Source: Myxococcales bacterium (GTDB lineage: Bacteria > Myxococcota_A > Polyangia > Palsa-1104). From it: a stretch of DNA of 61,382 bases. The notes below the pieces were generated by a model. It was not told the DNA's origin. It saw nothing but the letters and a program-made list of their open reading frames with translations, and searched no databases. Positions 38,522 to 45,932 of this stretch are shown piece after piece. Both the position numbers and the translations under genes were made by a program. The stretch lies in the NCBI GenBank assembly GCA_028287105.1, contig JAQBQH010000224.1, forward strand, positions 1 through 61,382. Direction: 5' to 3'. Each line of letters opens with the position of its first letter. Position 1 is the first letter of the stretch.

Positions 38522-39457
38522 CTAGAACCAGAGGCTGACGTACAGGTTGCCCTGGAAGCCGTACGACGACTTCGGCACGGGAGCGCCCTTGACGTCGCCG
38601 TAGTAGGTCGCCGGCCGGTCCGAGCTGTCACGCCACAGGCCGAGGACGCGCCCGTCCGCTTCGATGCCGAACCACTTGAAGCGCAGCTCCGCGCCGAGGC
38701 CCGCGTGCAGCATGACCTCGGTGAAGTCTTGCGTCACCTTGATGCGATTCTCGTCGTACAACGTCACGCTGTCGGGAACGAGCCCCACGCCGGCGACAGC
38801 ATAGATGTTGAAGTGGTGCTTGTCGTCGTTCGGGAAGATGTAGAACATGAGCCCGAGCGAGAACGGGAACGAGTCGCGCTGCCAGGCGCCGCTCCAGTAC
38901 GAGCCGTGCAGGAAGCTCTGCGCGACCTCGAAGCCGAAGCGCCCCTTGGAGCGCAGGCGCAGCTGAAAGCCGGCGCCCCCGAGCGTGACCTGATCGTTGC
39001 CGACGGTCTGATTGAGCGACAGAAAGCCGACGTGGGCACCGATCGAGAAGCGACGCGCGCCGTCCCACTTGCGGACGGGGCGAACGAGGCGCGGCTGTTG
39101 CGCGTAGCCGCAGCTCGCGCAACAACAGCAGCTCGCGCAGGCGCCGCGATATCCGGCCGGCGGCGCGTAGTAGACCGGCGGCCCGCCGCCGCTCGGATAC
39201 AGGTAGTAACCCTGCTGGTACGACGGCGGCGATGGCACCTGCGCCGGGCCGGTCTGCGGCGACTGATAGCCGTAGGCCGGCGGCGCGGGATAGGCGCTGT
39301 AGGGGTCGATTGGCTGCGCCACGGCTGTGGGCGGCGCTGGCTGCGCCTCCTCGGTCGCCTCGCCCGACAAGTACGGATTGATGGGCTGCTGCGCTCGCGC
39401 CGCGCCACCGACCATCAAGGTCGCCGACAACACCGCCAGGCTCACCGAAATGCGCAT
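38522..39457 (-). CDS. Outer-membrane beta-barrel-like protein with cysteine cluster
   Basis: A 311-residue exported protein. The signal peptide ends in GGAARA, and a Pro/Tyr/Gln-rich stretch follows (residues ~25-100). A cysteine cluster CASCCCCASC lies near residues 105-114. The C-terminal ~190 residues alternate as in a small outer-membrane barrel and end in the typical aromatic residue (NLYVSLWF). The ATG at 39457 is preceded by GGAGGAAG; an earlier in-frame start would bury the signal peptide. Surface location is inferred from the barrel pattern. The role of the cysteines (disulfides, metal or lipid anchor) is unknown. Confidence 0.8.
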   Translation of the reverse strand: MRISVSLAVLSATLMVGGAARAQQPINPYLSGEATEEAQPAPPTAVAQPIDPYSAYPAPPAYGYQSPQTGPAQVPSPPSYQQGYYLYPSGGGPPVYYAPPAGYRGACASCCCCASCGYAQQPRLVRPVRKWDGARRFSIGAHVGFLSLNQTVGNDQVTLGGAGFQLRLRSKGRFGFEVAQSFLHGSYWSGAWQRDSFPFSLGLMFYIFPNDDKHHFNIYAVAGVGLVPDSVTLYDENRIKVTQDFTEVMLHAGLGAELRFKWFGIEADGRVLGLWRDSSDRPATYYGDVKGAPVPKSSYGFQGNLYVSLWF

Positions 39458-39518
39458 GTGACTTCCTCCGCTCGCGCGCGTCGATTCGCACGTTTCATGC
39501 CACGGCCCGAGCGCCCAA

Positions 39519-39547
39519 ACTATAGGTCCGGCAGGCGGTTGCGTCCA
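39519..39547 (-). promoter_or_regulatory. Promoter of the outer-membrane protein gene
   Basis: On the minus strand: TGGACG (39542-39547), a 17-base spacer and TATAGT (39519-39524). The predicted start near 39512 leaves a leader of about 55 bases with a good ribosome site, in contrast to the leaderless arrangement of neighbours. Confidence 0.45.
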
Positions 39548-39624
39548 GCCATCCGGAAGGTGTAACCGCGGGTTGGCTACGGGGTGTGCACCGCCGTTCA
39601 CGATGCGAAGCCGCCTCGGATGAA

Positions 39625-39653
39625 TTGACACCCCCTCCCTAGCTGAGTAGAAC
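39625..39653 (+). promoter_or_regulatory. Promoter of the nucleotide-sugar epimerase gene
   Basis: TTGACA (39625-39630), a 17-base spacer and TAGAAC (39648-39653). Only six bases lie between the -10 and the ATG at 39660, predicting a leaderless transcript. Confidence 0.6.
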
Positions 39654-39659
39654 CCGGGT

Positions 39660-40604
39660 ATGGCGCACTATCTCGTGACCGGCGGCGCAGGCTTCATCGG
39701 CTCCAACCTTTCCCATGCGCTCGTCGAAAAGGGCGAGCAGGTCCGCATCCTCGACAACTTCGCTACCGGTCGCGAGGAGAACATCGCCGACCTCGTCGAG
39801 AAGAAGAAGGTCGAGCTGATCCGCGGCAGCATCGCCGACGCCGAGGCGGCGGCGCGCGCGGTCAAGGGCGTCGACTACGTCTTGCATCAGGCGGCCATCC
39901 CCTCGGTGCCGCGGTCGATCGAGGACCCGCTCGGCGGCGACGACGTCAACGTGCACGGCACCGTGACGCTGCTCGACGCCGCGCGCAAGGCAGGCGTCAA
40001 GCGCGTGGTGTTCGCCGCGTCGTCGTCGGCGTACGGCGAGAAGGCACCGGGCGAGCCGAAGGTCGAGACCATGCAGCCGGCGCCGCTGTCGCCCTACGCG
40101 GCCGCCAAGCTCGCCGGCGAGTACTACCTGCAGGCGTTCTATCACTCGTATGGCCTCGAGACCGTCGCGCTGCGCTACTTCAACATCTTCGGGCCGCGCC
40201 AGGATCCGAAGTCGCAGTACGCCGCGGTCATCCCGAACTTCGTCACGGCGGCGCTGCACGGCCGCGCGGCGACCATCTATGGCGACGGCCAGACCTCGCG
40301 CGACTTCTGCTTCATCGAGAACGCCATCGAGGCGAACCTCCTGGCCTGCACCGCCGAGGGCGCCGCCGGCCAGGTGTTCAACATCGCGTGCGGCGAGTCG
40401 ACGTCGCTGCTCGAGACCATCGAGATCATCGCTCGCATCGTCGGCAAGAAGATCCCGCCCATCCACGAGCCGGCGCGCACCGGCGACATCAAGTTCTCGC
40501 TCGCCGACATCGGCAAGGCGCGCCGCATCCTCGGCTACACCGGCCGCATCAAATTCGCCGAGGGCCTCGAGCGCACGATTGCCTGGTACAAGCAGTCCCT
40601 GTAA
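39660..40604 (+). CDS. NAD-dependent nucleotide-sugar epimerase
   Basis: A 314-residue extended short-chain dehydrogenase. It has the NAD motif VTGGAGFIGSNLSHAL (residues 6-21) and the catalytic YAAAK, with an upstream ASSSAYGE serine block. It resembles UDP-GlcNAc/UDP-Glc 4-epimerases of the WbpP/GalE group (ALRYFNIFGPRQDPKSQYAAVIP-type substrate loop), which supply sugars for surface polysaccharide. Which sugar is used cannot be told. It starts a run with yicC and gmk, nine bases before yicC. Confidence 0.9.
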   Translation: MAHYLVTGGAGFIGSNLSHALVEKGEQVRILDNFATGREENIADLVEKKKVELIRGSIADAEAAARAVKGVDYVLHQAAIPSVPRSIEDPLGGDDVNVHGTVTLLDAARKAGVKRVVFAASSSAYGEKAPGEPKVETMQPAPLSPYAAAKLAGEYYLQAFYHSYGLETVALRYFNIFGPRQDPKSQYAAVIPNFVTAALHGRAATIYGDGQTSRDFCFIENAIEANLLACTAEGAAGQVFNIACGESTSLLETIEIIARIVGKKIPPIHEPARTGDIKFSLADIGKARRILGYTGRIKFAEGLERTIAWYKQSL

Positions 40605-40613
40605 AGTCGCAAA

Positions 40614-41486
40614 ATGAAATCTATGACTGGCTATGGGCGGGGGACCTGCGAGGTCGCTGGCCGCCGGCTGGTCGTCGAGCTTCGGTCCGTCAATCACCGC
40701 TTCCTCGAGATCAAGCTGCGGCTGCCCTGGTCGGACGCGTCGATCGAGGCGCACGTGACCCAGGCGATCCGCGCGCGGCTGGCTCGCGGCGCGGTCACCG
40801 TCAGCGTGCGCGACGAGGGCGGCGGGGTGGCGCAGGCGGTGCGCGCCGACGTCGGCCTGGCGCGCCAGGTGTTCCAGGCGCTGTCGGACATTCGCAGTGG
40901 GCTCGGCCTCGAAGAGCCGGTGTCGCTGGCGCTGGTGGCGGCGCAGGCGGGAGTGCTCACCGTCGGTGAAGCGGTCGCCGATCCCGAAGCGCTCTGGCGC
41001 ATGCTCGAGCCGGGCATGGCCGAGGCGCTCGACGGCCTCGTCGCGACGCGCGTGCGCGAGGGCACGGCGCTCAAGGCGGATCTGACGTCGCGCATCACGG
41101 CGCTGTCGGCGATGCAGCGAGAGCTCGGCGAGCTGACCAAGGACGCGCCGGAGAACTATCGCAAGAAGCTGCGCGATCGGCTCGACCGCGCGCTCAAGCC
41201 GGGCGAGATCGATGCGCAGCGGCTGGCGCAGGAGATGGCGATCATCGCCGACAAGGCCGACGTCACCGAAGAGCTGACGCGCATGGCGCTGCACCTGACC
41301 GAGTGCCATCGCCTCGTCGACGACGGCGCGTCGAACGGACGGCGGCTCGATTTTCTGACGCAGGAGCTCAACCGCGAGGTAAACACCATCGGCGCCAAGT
41401 CGCAGTCGGCTCCCGTGGCGGCGCGCGTCGTCGACGCCAAGGCGGAAGTGGAGCGGATGCGCGAGCAGATCCAAAATGTCGAATGA
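40614..41486 (+). CDS. yicC: YicC-family endoribonuclease
   Basis: A 290-residue YicC protein with the hallmark opening MKSMTGYGRG and the C-terminal block LDFLTQELNREVNTIGAKS. Members from E. coli and Bacillus have been described as RNases. The gene lies directly before gmk, overlapping it by eleven bases, a conserved neighbourhood. Confidence 0.93.
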   Translation: MKSMTGYGRGTCEVAGRRLVVELRSVNHRFLEIKLRLPWSDASIEAHVTQAIRARLARGAVTVSVRDEGGGVAQAVRADVGLARQVFQALSDIRSGLGLEEPVSLALVAAQAGVLTVGEAVADPEALWRMLEPGMAEALDGLVATRVREGTALKADLTSRITALSAMQRELGELTKDAPENYRKKLRDRLDRALKPGEIDAQRLAQEMAIIADKADVTEELTRMALHLTECHRLVDDGASNGRRLDFLTQELNREVNTIGAKSQSAPVAARVVDAKAEVERMREQIQNVE

Positions 41487-42171
41487 GCTGATAGACCGCG
41501 GCCTCCTCCTCGTCGTCTCGTCGCCTTCGGGCGCCGGCAAGACGACGCTCTGTCACCGCCTCATGGCCGAGTTCACCGAGGTGATGTTCTCGGTCTCGTA
41601 CACCACGCGGCCGATCCGGCGCGGCGAAAAGGACGGCATCGATTACCACTTCGTCGACAGCAAGACCTTCGACGAGATGGTGCACAAAGGCGAGTTCGCC
41701 GAATGGGCCAATGTCCACGGCAACAAGTACGGCACCACGGTGGCGACGGTGCGCGAGGCGCTCGAAGGCGGGCGGCACGTGCTCTTCGACATCGACTACC
41801 AGGGCGCCCGCCAGCTCAAGGCGCGCTTCGAGCGCGAGGCGGTGCTGGTGTTCGTGCTGCCCCCCTCGCTCGAGGTGCTCGAGGAGCGGCTGCGCAAGCG
41901 CGCGACCGACGCTCCCGAGGCCATCGAGCGGCGGCTCATCAACGCGCAGGAAGAGTTCAACGTCCTGAAACAGTACGGCTTATATCAGTACCTCATCGTC
42001 AACGACGACCTCATCCGCGCCTACGACAAGCTGCGCGCCATCTACATGGCGTCGCTGGCGGCCATCGACCGCATGGGGCGCATCGCCGAGGAGCTCATTC
42101 GTCAGACCGAGGGCCGACAGCCGACAGTTAACAGCTCACAGTCAGTCGACACGGACCCGTCGAAGCGCTAG
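41476..42171 (+). CDS. gmk: Guanylate kinase
   Basis: Gmk phosphorylates GMP to GDP, linking purine synthesis to GTP and (p)ppGpp pools. It has the P-loop SSPSGAGKTTLCHRL near residues 15-29 and the GMP-binding block SVSYTTRPIRRGEKDGIDYHFV. The protein is 231 residues; the last ~20 (from about GRQPTVNSSQS) are beyond the usual end and are encoded by heptad repeats that form one arm of a stem with the following spacer. Next gene: rsh. Confidence 0.95.
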   Translation: MSNELIDRGLLLVVSSPSGAGKTTLCHRLMAEFTEVMFSVSYTTRPIRRGEKDGIDYHFVDSKTFDEMVHKGEFAEWANVHGNKYGTTVATVREALEGGRHVLFDIDYQGARQLKARFEREAVLVFVLPPSLEVLEERLRKRATDAPEAIERRLINAQEEFNVLKQYGLYQYLIVNDDLIRAYDKLRAIYMASLAAIDRMGRIAEELIRQTEGRQPTVNSSQSVDTDPSKR

Positions 42172-42203
42172 ATTGCTGTAGGCTGTCAGCTGTAGGCTGT
42201 CGG
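42114..42203. repeat. Inverted heptad repeats spanning the gmk stop
   Basis: Four heptads ending in ACAG (42114-42141, inside the gmk 3' end) face four heptads beginning CTGT (42176-42203, in the spacer), followed by CTTTT. Outer units are perfect complements (CCGACAG / CTGTCGG), and 23 of 28 positions pair overall. It may act as a terminator or processing stem between gmk and rsh. Confidence 0.65.
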
Positions 42204-42212
42204 CTTTTCCCC

Positions 42213-44375
42213 ATGATGCGGCTCAATGACATCCTCTCGAAAGTCCAGGCGTATCACCCAGCCGCAGATCTGAGCCTCATCCAGCGTGTGTACGAGTTCG
42301 CAGCCAAGGCGCACGACGGCCAGTTGCGCCGCTCGGGCGACCCATACGTCGTGCATCCGCTCGGCGTGGCCGCGACCATCGCCGACTTGAAGCTGGATGT
42401 CCCGTCGGTGTGCGCCGGCCTGCTCCACGACTGTGTCGAGGACACCAGCGCCACCACCGACGAGATCACCAAGGAGTTCGGCGGCGAGATCGCCTTCCTC
42501 GTCGACGGCGTCACCAAGCTCGGCAAGATTCCCTGGAACAACAAGGAAGAGCGCCAGGCGGAGAACTTCCGCAAGATGCTGCTGGCGATGGCGCGCGACA
42601 TCCGCGTCATCTTGATCAAGCTCGCCGACCGCATCGACAACATGCGCACGCTCGACGCGATGCCGCCGGAGAAGCAGGAGCGGATCGCGCGCGAGACGAT
42701 GGAGATCTACGCGCCGCTGGCCAACCGCCTCGGTATTCAGTGGATTAAAGTGGAGCTTGAAGATCTCTCGTTCAAGTATCTGTATCCACGCGAATACGAG
42801 GACCTGACCAACAAGCTCGCCAAGTACCACAAAGAGCGCCAGACCTATATCGACGACGTCTCGCAGATCCTGAAGGATGAGCTCGGCGAGAACGGCATTC
42901 AGTGCATGGTCTACGGTCGGCCCAAGCACCTGTGGTCGATCCATCAGAAGATCGTGAAGACGGGGCGTGAGCTCGAGCAGCTCTTCGACATCGTCGCGTT
43001 TCGCGTGCTGGTCGAGAACGTGCGCGCCTGTTACGAGACGCTCGGCGTGGTGCACTCGAAGTGGACGCCCATCCCCGGCCGCTTCAAGGACTTCATCGCG
43101 CTGCCCAAGCCCAACATGTACCAGTCGCTGCACACGTCGGTCATCGGGCCGCGCGGCGAGCGCATGGAGGTGCAGATCCGAACCCAGGACATGCACCGCG
43201 TCGCTGAGGAGGGCATCGCCGCCCACTGGCGCTACAAAGAAGGGCGCATCGACACCCGCGCCGACGACAAAGATCAGAAGCGGTTCGCCTGGCTCCGGCA
43301 GCTCATGGAGTGGCAGCGCGATCTCAAGGACCCGACGGAGTTCATCGAGAACGTCAAGATGGACCTCTTCGCCGACGAGGTCTACGTGTTCACGCCGAAG
43401 GGCGACGTCAAGGCGCTACCCAAGGGCGCCATCCCCATCGACATCGCCTACGCGATTCACACCGAGGTCGGGCACCACTGTTCGGGCGCGCGCGTCAACG
43501 GGCTCATCGTTCCCTTGCGCTACGTGCTGCGCAACGGCGACACCGTCGAGATCATCACGTCGCCCAATCAGAAGCCGAACAAGGATTGGCTGAAGTACGT
43601 CATCACCTCGTCGGCCAAGGCGAAGATTCGCAACTACCTGCGCTCGGCCGAGCGCGAGAAGTCGAAGACGCTCGGCCGCGAGCTGCTCGATCGCGAGTTC
43701 AAGAAGTACGGCATCACGGTCAACAAGATGCAGAAGTCGGGCGAGATGGAGCGCGCGTTCGGCGCGCTCAAGGTGGCGTCGTTCGAGGAGCTCCTGATCT
43801 CGATCGGCTACGGCAAGGTGCTGCCGCTCGACGTCGTCGAGCAGCTGGTGCCCGAGGCCGAACGGCAGAAGGTGCAGTCGGAGCCGCCACCGACGGAGAA
43901 CCCGGTCTTGAACCTGGTTCGGCGAATCACGCGTCGCTCGACCGTGGGTATCAAGGTGGCCGGCGAGGACGACGTGCTCGTGCGCTTCGCCAAGTGCTGC
44001 TCGCCGTTGCCGGGCGATCCCATCGTCGGCTTCATCACGCGCGGGCGCGGCGTCACGGTGCACACGCTCGGCTGTTCCAAGGCGGTCGACCAGGATCCCG
44101 ACCGTCGCGTGCAGGTCGAGTGGGACGGCAAGCTCAAGCAGCCGCGCCCGGTCAGCGTGCAGGTAGTAAGCGCCGACAAGCCGGGCATCCTGGCTTCCTT
44201 GTCACAGTCGTTCAACGATCTCGGCGTGAACATCTCGCAGGCCAACTGCCGCTCGATGGATGACCACAAAGCGATCAACACCTTCACCTTCGCGGTGCAG
44301 GATCTCGATCAGCTCAAGACCGTGATGCGCGCGCTGCAGAAGATCAGCGGCGTCTTTCAAGTCTCGCGCATGTAG
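42213..44375 (+). CDS. rsh: Bifunctional (p)ppGpp synthase/hydrolase (RelA/SpoT homologue)
   Basis: Makes and degrades the alarmone (p)ppGpp. The 720-residue protein has the HD hydrolase domain with GLLHDCVEDT near residue 70 and LADRIDNMRTL. The synthetase domain follows (YGRPKHLWSIHQKI; FKDFIALPKPNMYQSLHTSV), then a TGS domain (VYVFTPKGDVKALPKGA, from ~390) and a C-terminal ACT domain. The hydrolase motif is intact, so a SpoT/Rsh-type bifunctional enzyme is expected. The start is ATGATG at 42213/42216. It lies 41 bases after gmk, across the heptad stem. Confidence 0.96.
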   Translation: MMRLNDILSKVQAYHPAADLSLIQRVYEFAAKAHDGQLRRSGDPYVVHPLGVAATIADLKLDVPSVCAGLLHDCVEDTSATTDEITKEFGGEIAFLVDGVTKLGKIPWNNKEERQAENFRKMLLAMARDIRVILIKLADRIDNMRTLDAMPPEKQERIARETMEIYAPLANRLGIQWIKVELEDLSFKYLYPREYEDLTNKLAKYHKERQTYIDDVSQILKDELGENGIQCMVYGRPKHLWSIHQKIVKTGRELEQLFDIVAFRVLVENVRACYETLGVVHSKWTPIPGRFKDFIALPKPNMYQSLHTSVIGPRGERMEVQIRTQDMHRVAEEGIAAHWRYKEGRIDTRADDKDQKRFAWLRQLMEWQRDLKDPTEFIENVKMDLFADEVYVFTPKGDVKALPKGAIPIDIAYAIHTEVGHHCSGARVNGLIVPLRYVLRNGDTVEIITSPNQKPNKDWLKYVITSSAKAKIRNYLRSAEREKSKTLGRELLDREFKKYGITVNKMQKSGEMERAFGALKVASFEELLISIGYGKVLPLDVVEQLVPEAERQKVQSEPPPTENPVLNLVRRITRRSTVGIKVAGEDDVLVRFAKCCSPLPGDPIVGFITRGRGVTVHTLGCSKAVDQDPDRRVQVEWDGKLKQPRPVSVQVVSADKPGILASLSQSFNDLGVNISQANCRSMDDHKAINTFTFAVQDLDQLKTVMRALQKISGVFQVSRM

Positions 44376-44397
44376 CGCTGGCGGCGGCGCGCGCTGC

Positions 44398-45540
44398 CTA
44401 ACGCAGGGCGAGGGCGAGCCAGTAGCCGGCGGCGAGGCCGATGGTGCTGCCGGCGACGAGGGCGGCGGTGCGCGACGCCCGCAGGCGCAGCGCGTGGCGG
44501 ACGAAGCGGCGCGACAGGCCGTCGTCGGGGACCACCATCGGTGCGGTGCGCTCGATGTCGGCCTGCGCGTAGGACGCCTCGAGCAGGGCCGCGCGGAGCG
44601 ACTCGGCGTCTTCGAAGCGATCGTCGGGCGACTTTTGCAGGCAGCGCCGGACGATGTCGACGAGCTGGCGCGGCGTCTCGCCATGGCCGTGATCGCCCGC
44701 CACCGACGGCGCCTTCTGATGCAGGTGCTGATCGATGAGCGCCGCCTGCGACACGGCGCGGAAGGGCGGGATGCCGGTCAGCATCTCGTAGAGCACGACG
44801 CCGACGGAGTAGAGATCGGCGCGGCCGTCGACGCGCTGGCCGCGCGCCGCTTCGGGCGACATGTAGAGCGGATTGCCGAGGACGTTGCCGGCGGCGGTGT
44901 GGTGCTTGACCTGACCGGCGAACTGCGCCACGCCGAAGTCGATGAGCTTGACGAACTCGGGCTCGCCGCCGCGGCGGACGAGCATGATGTTGCCGGGACG
45001 AACGTCACGATGGACGACACCGTAGGCGTGCGCAGCGGCGAGCGCGTCGCACAGCTGCGCGGCGATGCGCGCGGCGCGGTGCGGCGGTAGGCCGGTGGTG
45101 CGATCGAGCGAGCGCCTGAGATCGTCGCCGGCGAGATACTCCATGATGTAGGCGACGCGCTCTTTGCGCGGCTCGAAGACGAAGTCGTAGACCTCGACGA
45201 GGTGCTCGCAGCCCAGCTCGGCGACGGCGCGCGCCTCGCAGAAGAAGCGCGACATGGCCTCTTCGTCGAGCGCCAGATCGGGGTTCAGGATCTTGATGGC
45301 GGCGGCGCGGCCGAGCTGTGCGTGGCGCCCATAGTAGACCTGGGCCCTGGCGCTGCCGCCGATGCGGCGGTCCAAGCGATAGCCACCGACGACCGTGCCG
45401 GTCAAATCAGAGGCGGTCGCCTGTGCACGCACGCCGGGCAGTTGTGCAGTGTGTGTGCCACGGCTAACCCATGGAAAGCCGCGCCGCGGCAAGGCAGGCT
45501 CGGGGCCGGCAATCCCGGCGCTGGGGTTCACTGACCGCAT
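44398..45540 (-). CDS. Membrane-anchored Ser/Thr protein kinase
   Basis: A Hanks-type kinase of about 380 residues. It shows a glycine loop (IGGSARAQVYYG), the ATP lysine in AAIKIL, a catalytic loop VVHRDVRPGNIML (Lys of HRDLKP replaced by Arg), DFG in LIDFGVAQF, and SPEAARGQRVDGRADLYSVG. One C-terminal membrane span (LVAGSTIGLAAGYWLALAL) with almost no exterior part follows. The start is uncertain: ATG at 45540 was chosen; 45576 or further would cross the promoter of the divergent small basic gene. Converges with rsh. Confidence 0.88.
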   Translation of the reverse strand: MRSVNPSAGIAGPEPALPRRGFPWVSRGTHTAQLPGVRAQATASDLTGTVVGGYRLDRRIGGSARAQVYYGRHAQLGRAAAIKILNPDLALDEEAMSRFFCEARAVAELGCEHLVEVYDFVFEPRKERVAYIMEYLAGDDLRRSLDRTTGLPPHRAARIAAQLCDALAAAHAYGVVHRDVRPGNIMLVRRGGEPEFVKLIDFGVAQFAGQVKHHTAAGNVLGNPLYMSPEAARGQRVDGRADLYSVGVVLYEMLTGIPPFRAVSQAALIDQHLHQKAPSVAGDHGHGETPRQLVDIVRRCLQKSPDDRFEDAESLRAALLEASYAQADIERTAPMVVPDDGLSRRFVRHALRLRASRTAALVAGSTIGLAAGYWLALALR

Positions 45541-45557
45541 CAACTGTGGCCACCGCC

Positions 45558-45586
45558 TTGACAGCGTGATCTCCATGGGATAGAAA
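45558..45586 (+). promoter_or_regulatory. Promoter of the small basic protein gene
   Basis: Perfect TTGACA (45558-45563), a 17-base spacer and TAGAAA (45581-45586). The predicted start near 45593 leaves a ~20-base leader containing CGAGGAG before the ATG at 45614. Confidence 0.6.
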
Positions 45587-45613
45587 GTCAGCCCTTTACG
45601 AGGAGCACGGAAA

Positions 45614-45844
45614 ATGGCGTCGAACACGATGGCGACTTGGAACAAGCGCACCCAAAAGAAGCGCAATAACGGGCGTAAGCGCAAGAACAAGGAGTCGCGC
45701 CACTCGACGCTGTCGGCCGTCGAGCTCTTCGCGGGGCTCGGAGAGCCCGGTCAGCCTGCGCCGCCCAAGAGCGCGCCGGCTGCCAAAAAGGCCGCGCCGG
45801 TGAAGAAGGCCGCCAAGAAACCCGCCGCCACCCCGGCCGCCTAA
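45614..45844 (+). CDS. Small, very basic protein with histone H1-like tail
   Basis: A 76-residue protein. The N-terminal third is dense in Arg/Lys/Asn (TWNKRTQKKRNNGRKRKNK). A short central motif follows (STLSAVELFAGLGEPG). The tail is Ala/Lys/Pro-rich (AKKAAPVKKAAKKPAA), as in bacterial H1-like DNA-binding proteins. It has a strong promoter and ribosome site, so abundant expression is likely. Binding to DNA or RNA is inference; the central motif matches nothing I know. It lies between two kinase genes whose products could phosphorylate it. Confidence 0.75.
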   Translation: MASNTMATWNKRTQKKRNNGRKRKNKESRHSTLSAVELFAGLGEPGQPAPPKSAPAAKKAAPVKKAAKKPAATPAA

Positions 45845-45851
45845 TTCAGTT

Positions 45852-45880
45852 TTGCCAGTCGACAGATAGAGCGATACAAT
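45852..45880 (+). promoter_or_regulatory. Promoter of the zinc-ribbon kinase gene
   Basis: TTGCCA (45852-45857), a 17-base spacer and TACAAT (45875-45880), five of six matches in each box. It lies directly after the small basic gene. A transcript from here would start near 45888. Confidence 0.6.
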
Positions 45881-45932
45881 CCGCCCCGCAGTGCATTGCG
45901 CGGCGTACCCGCCGCCTAGACTGGGGTCACGG

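Noticed and set aside
42114-42203. CRISPR-like array at the gmk-rsh junction.
   Set aside because: Units are 7 bases with no spacers, and the two groups are inverted.
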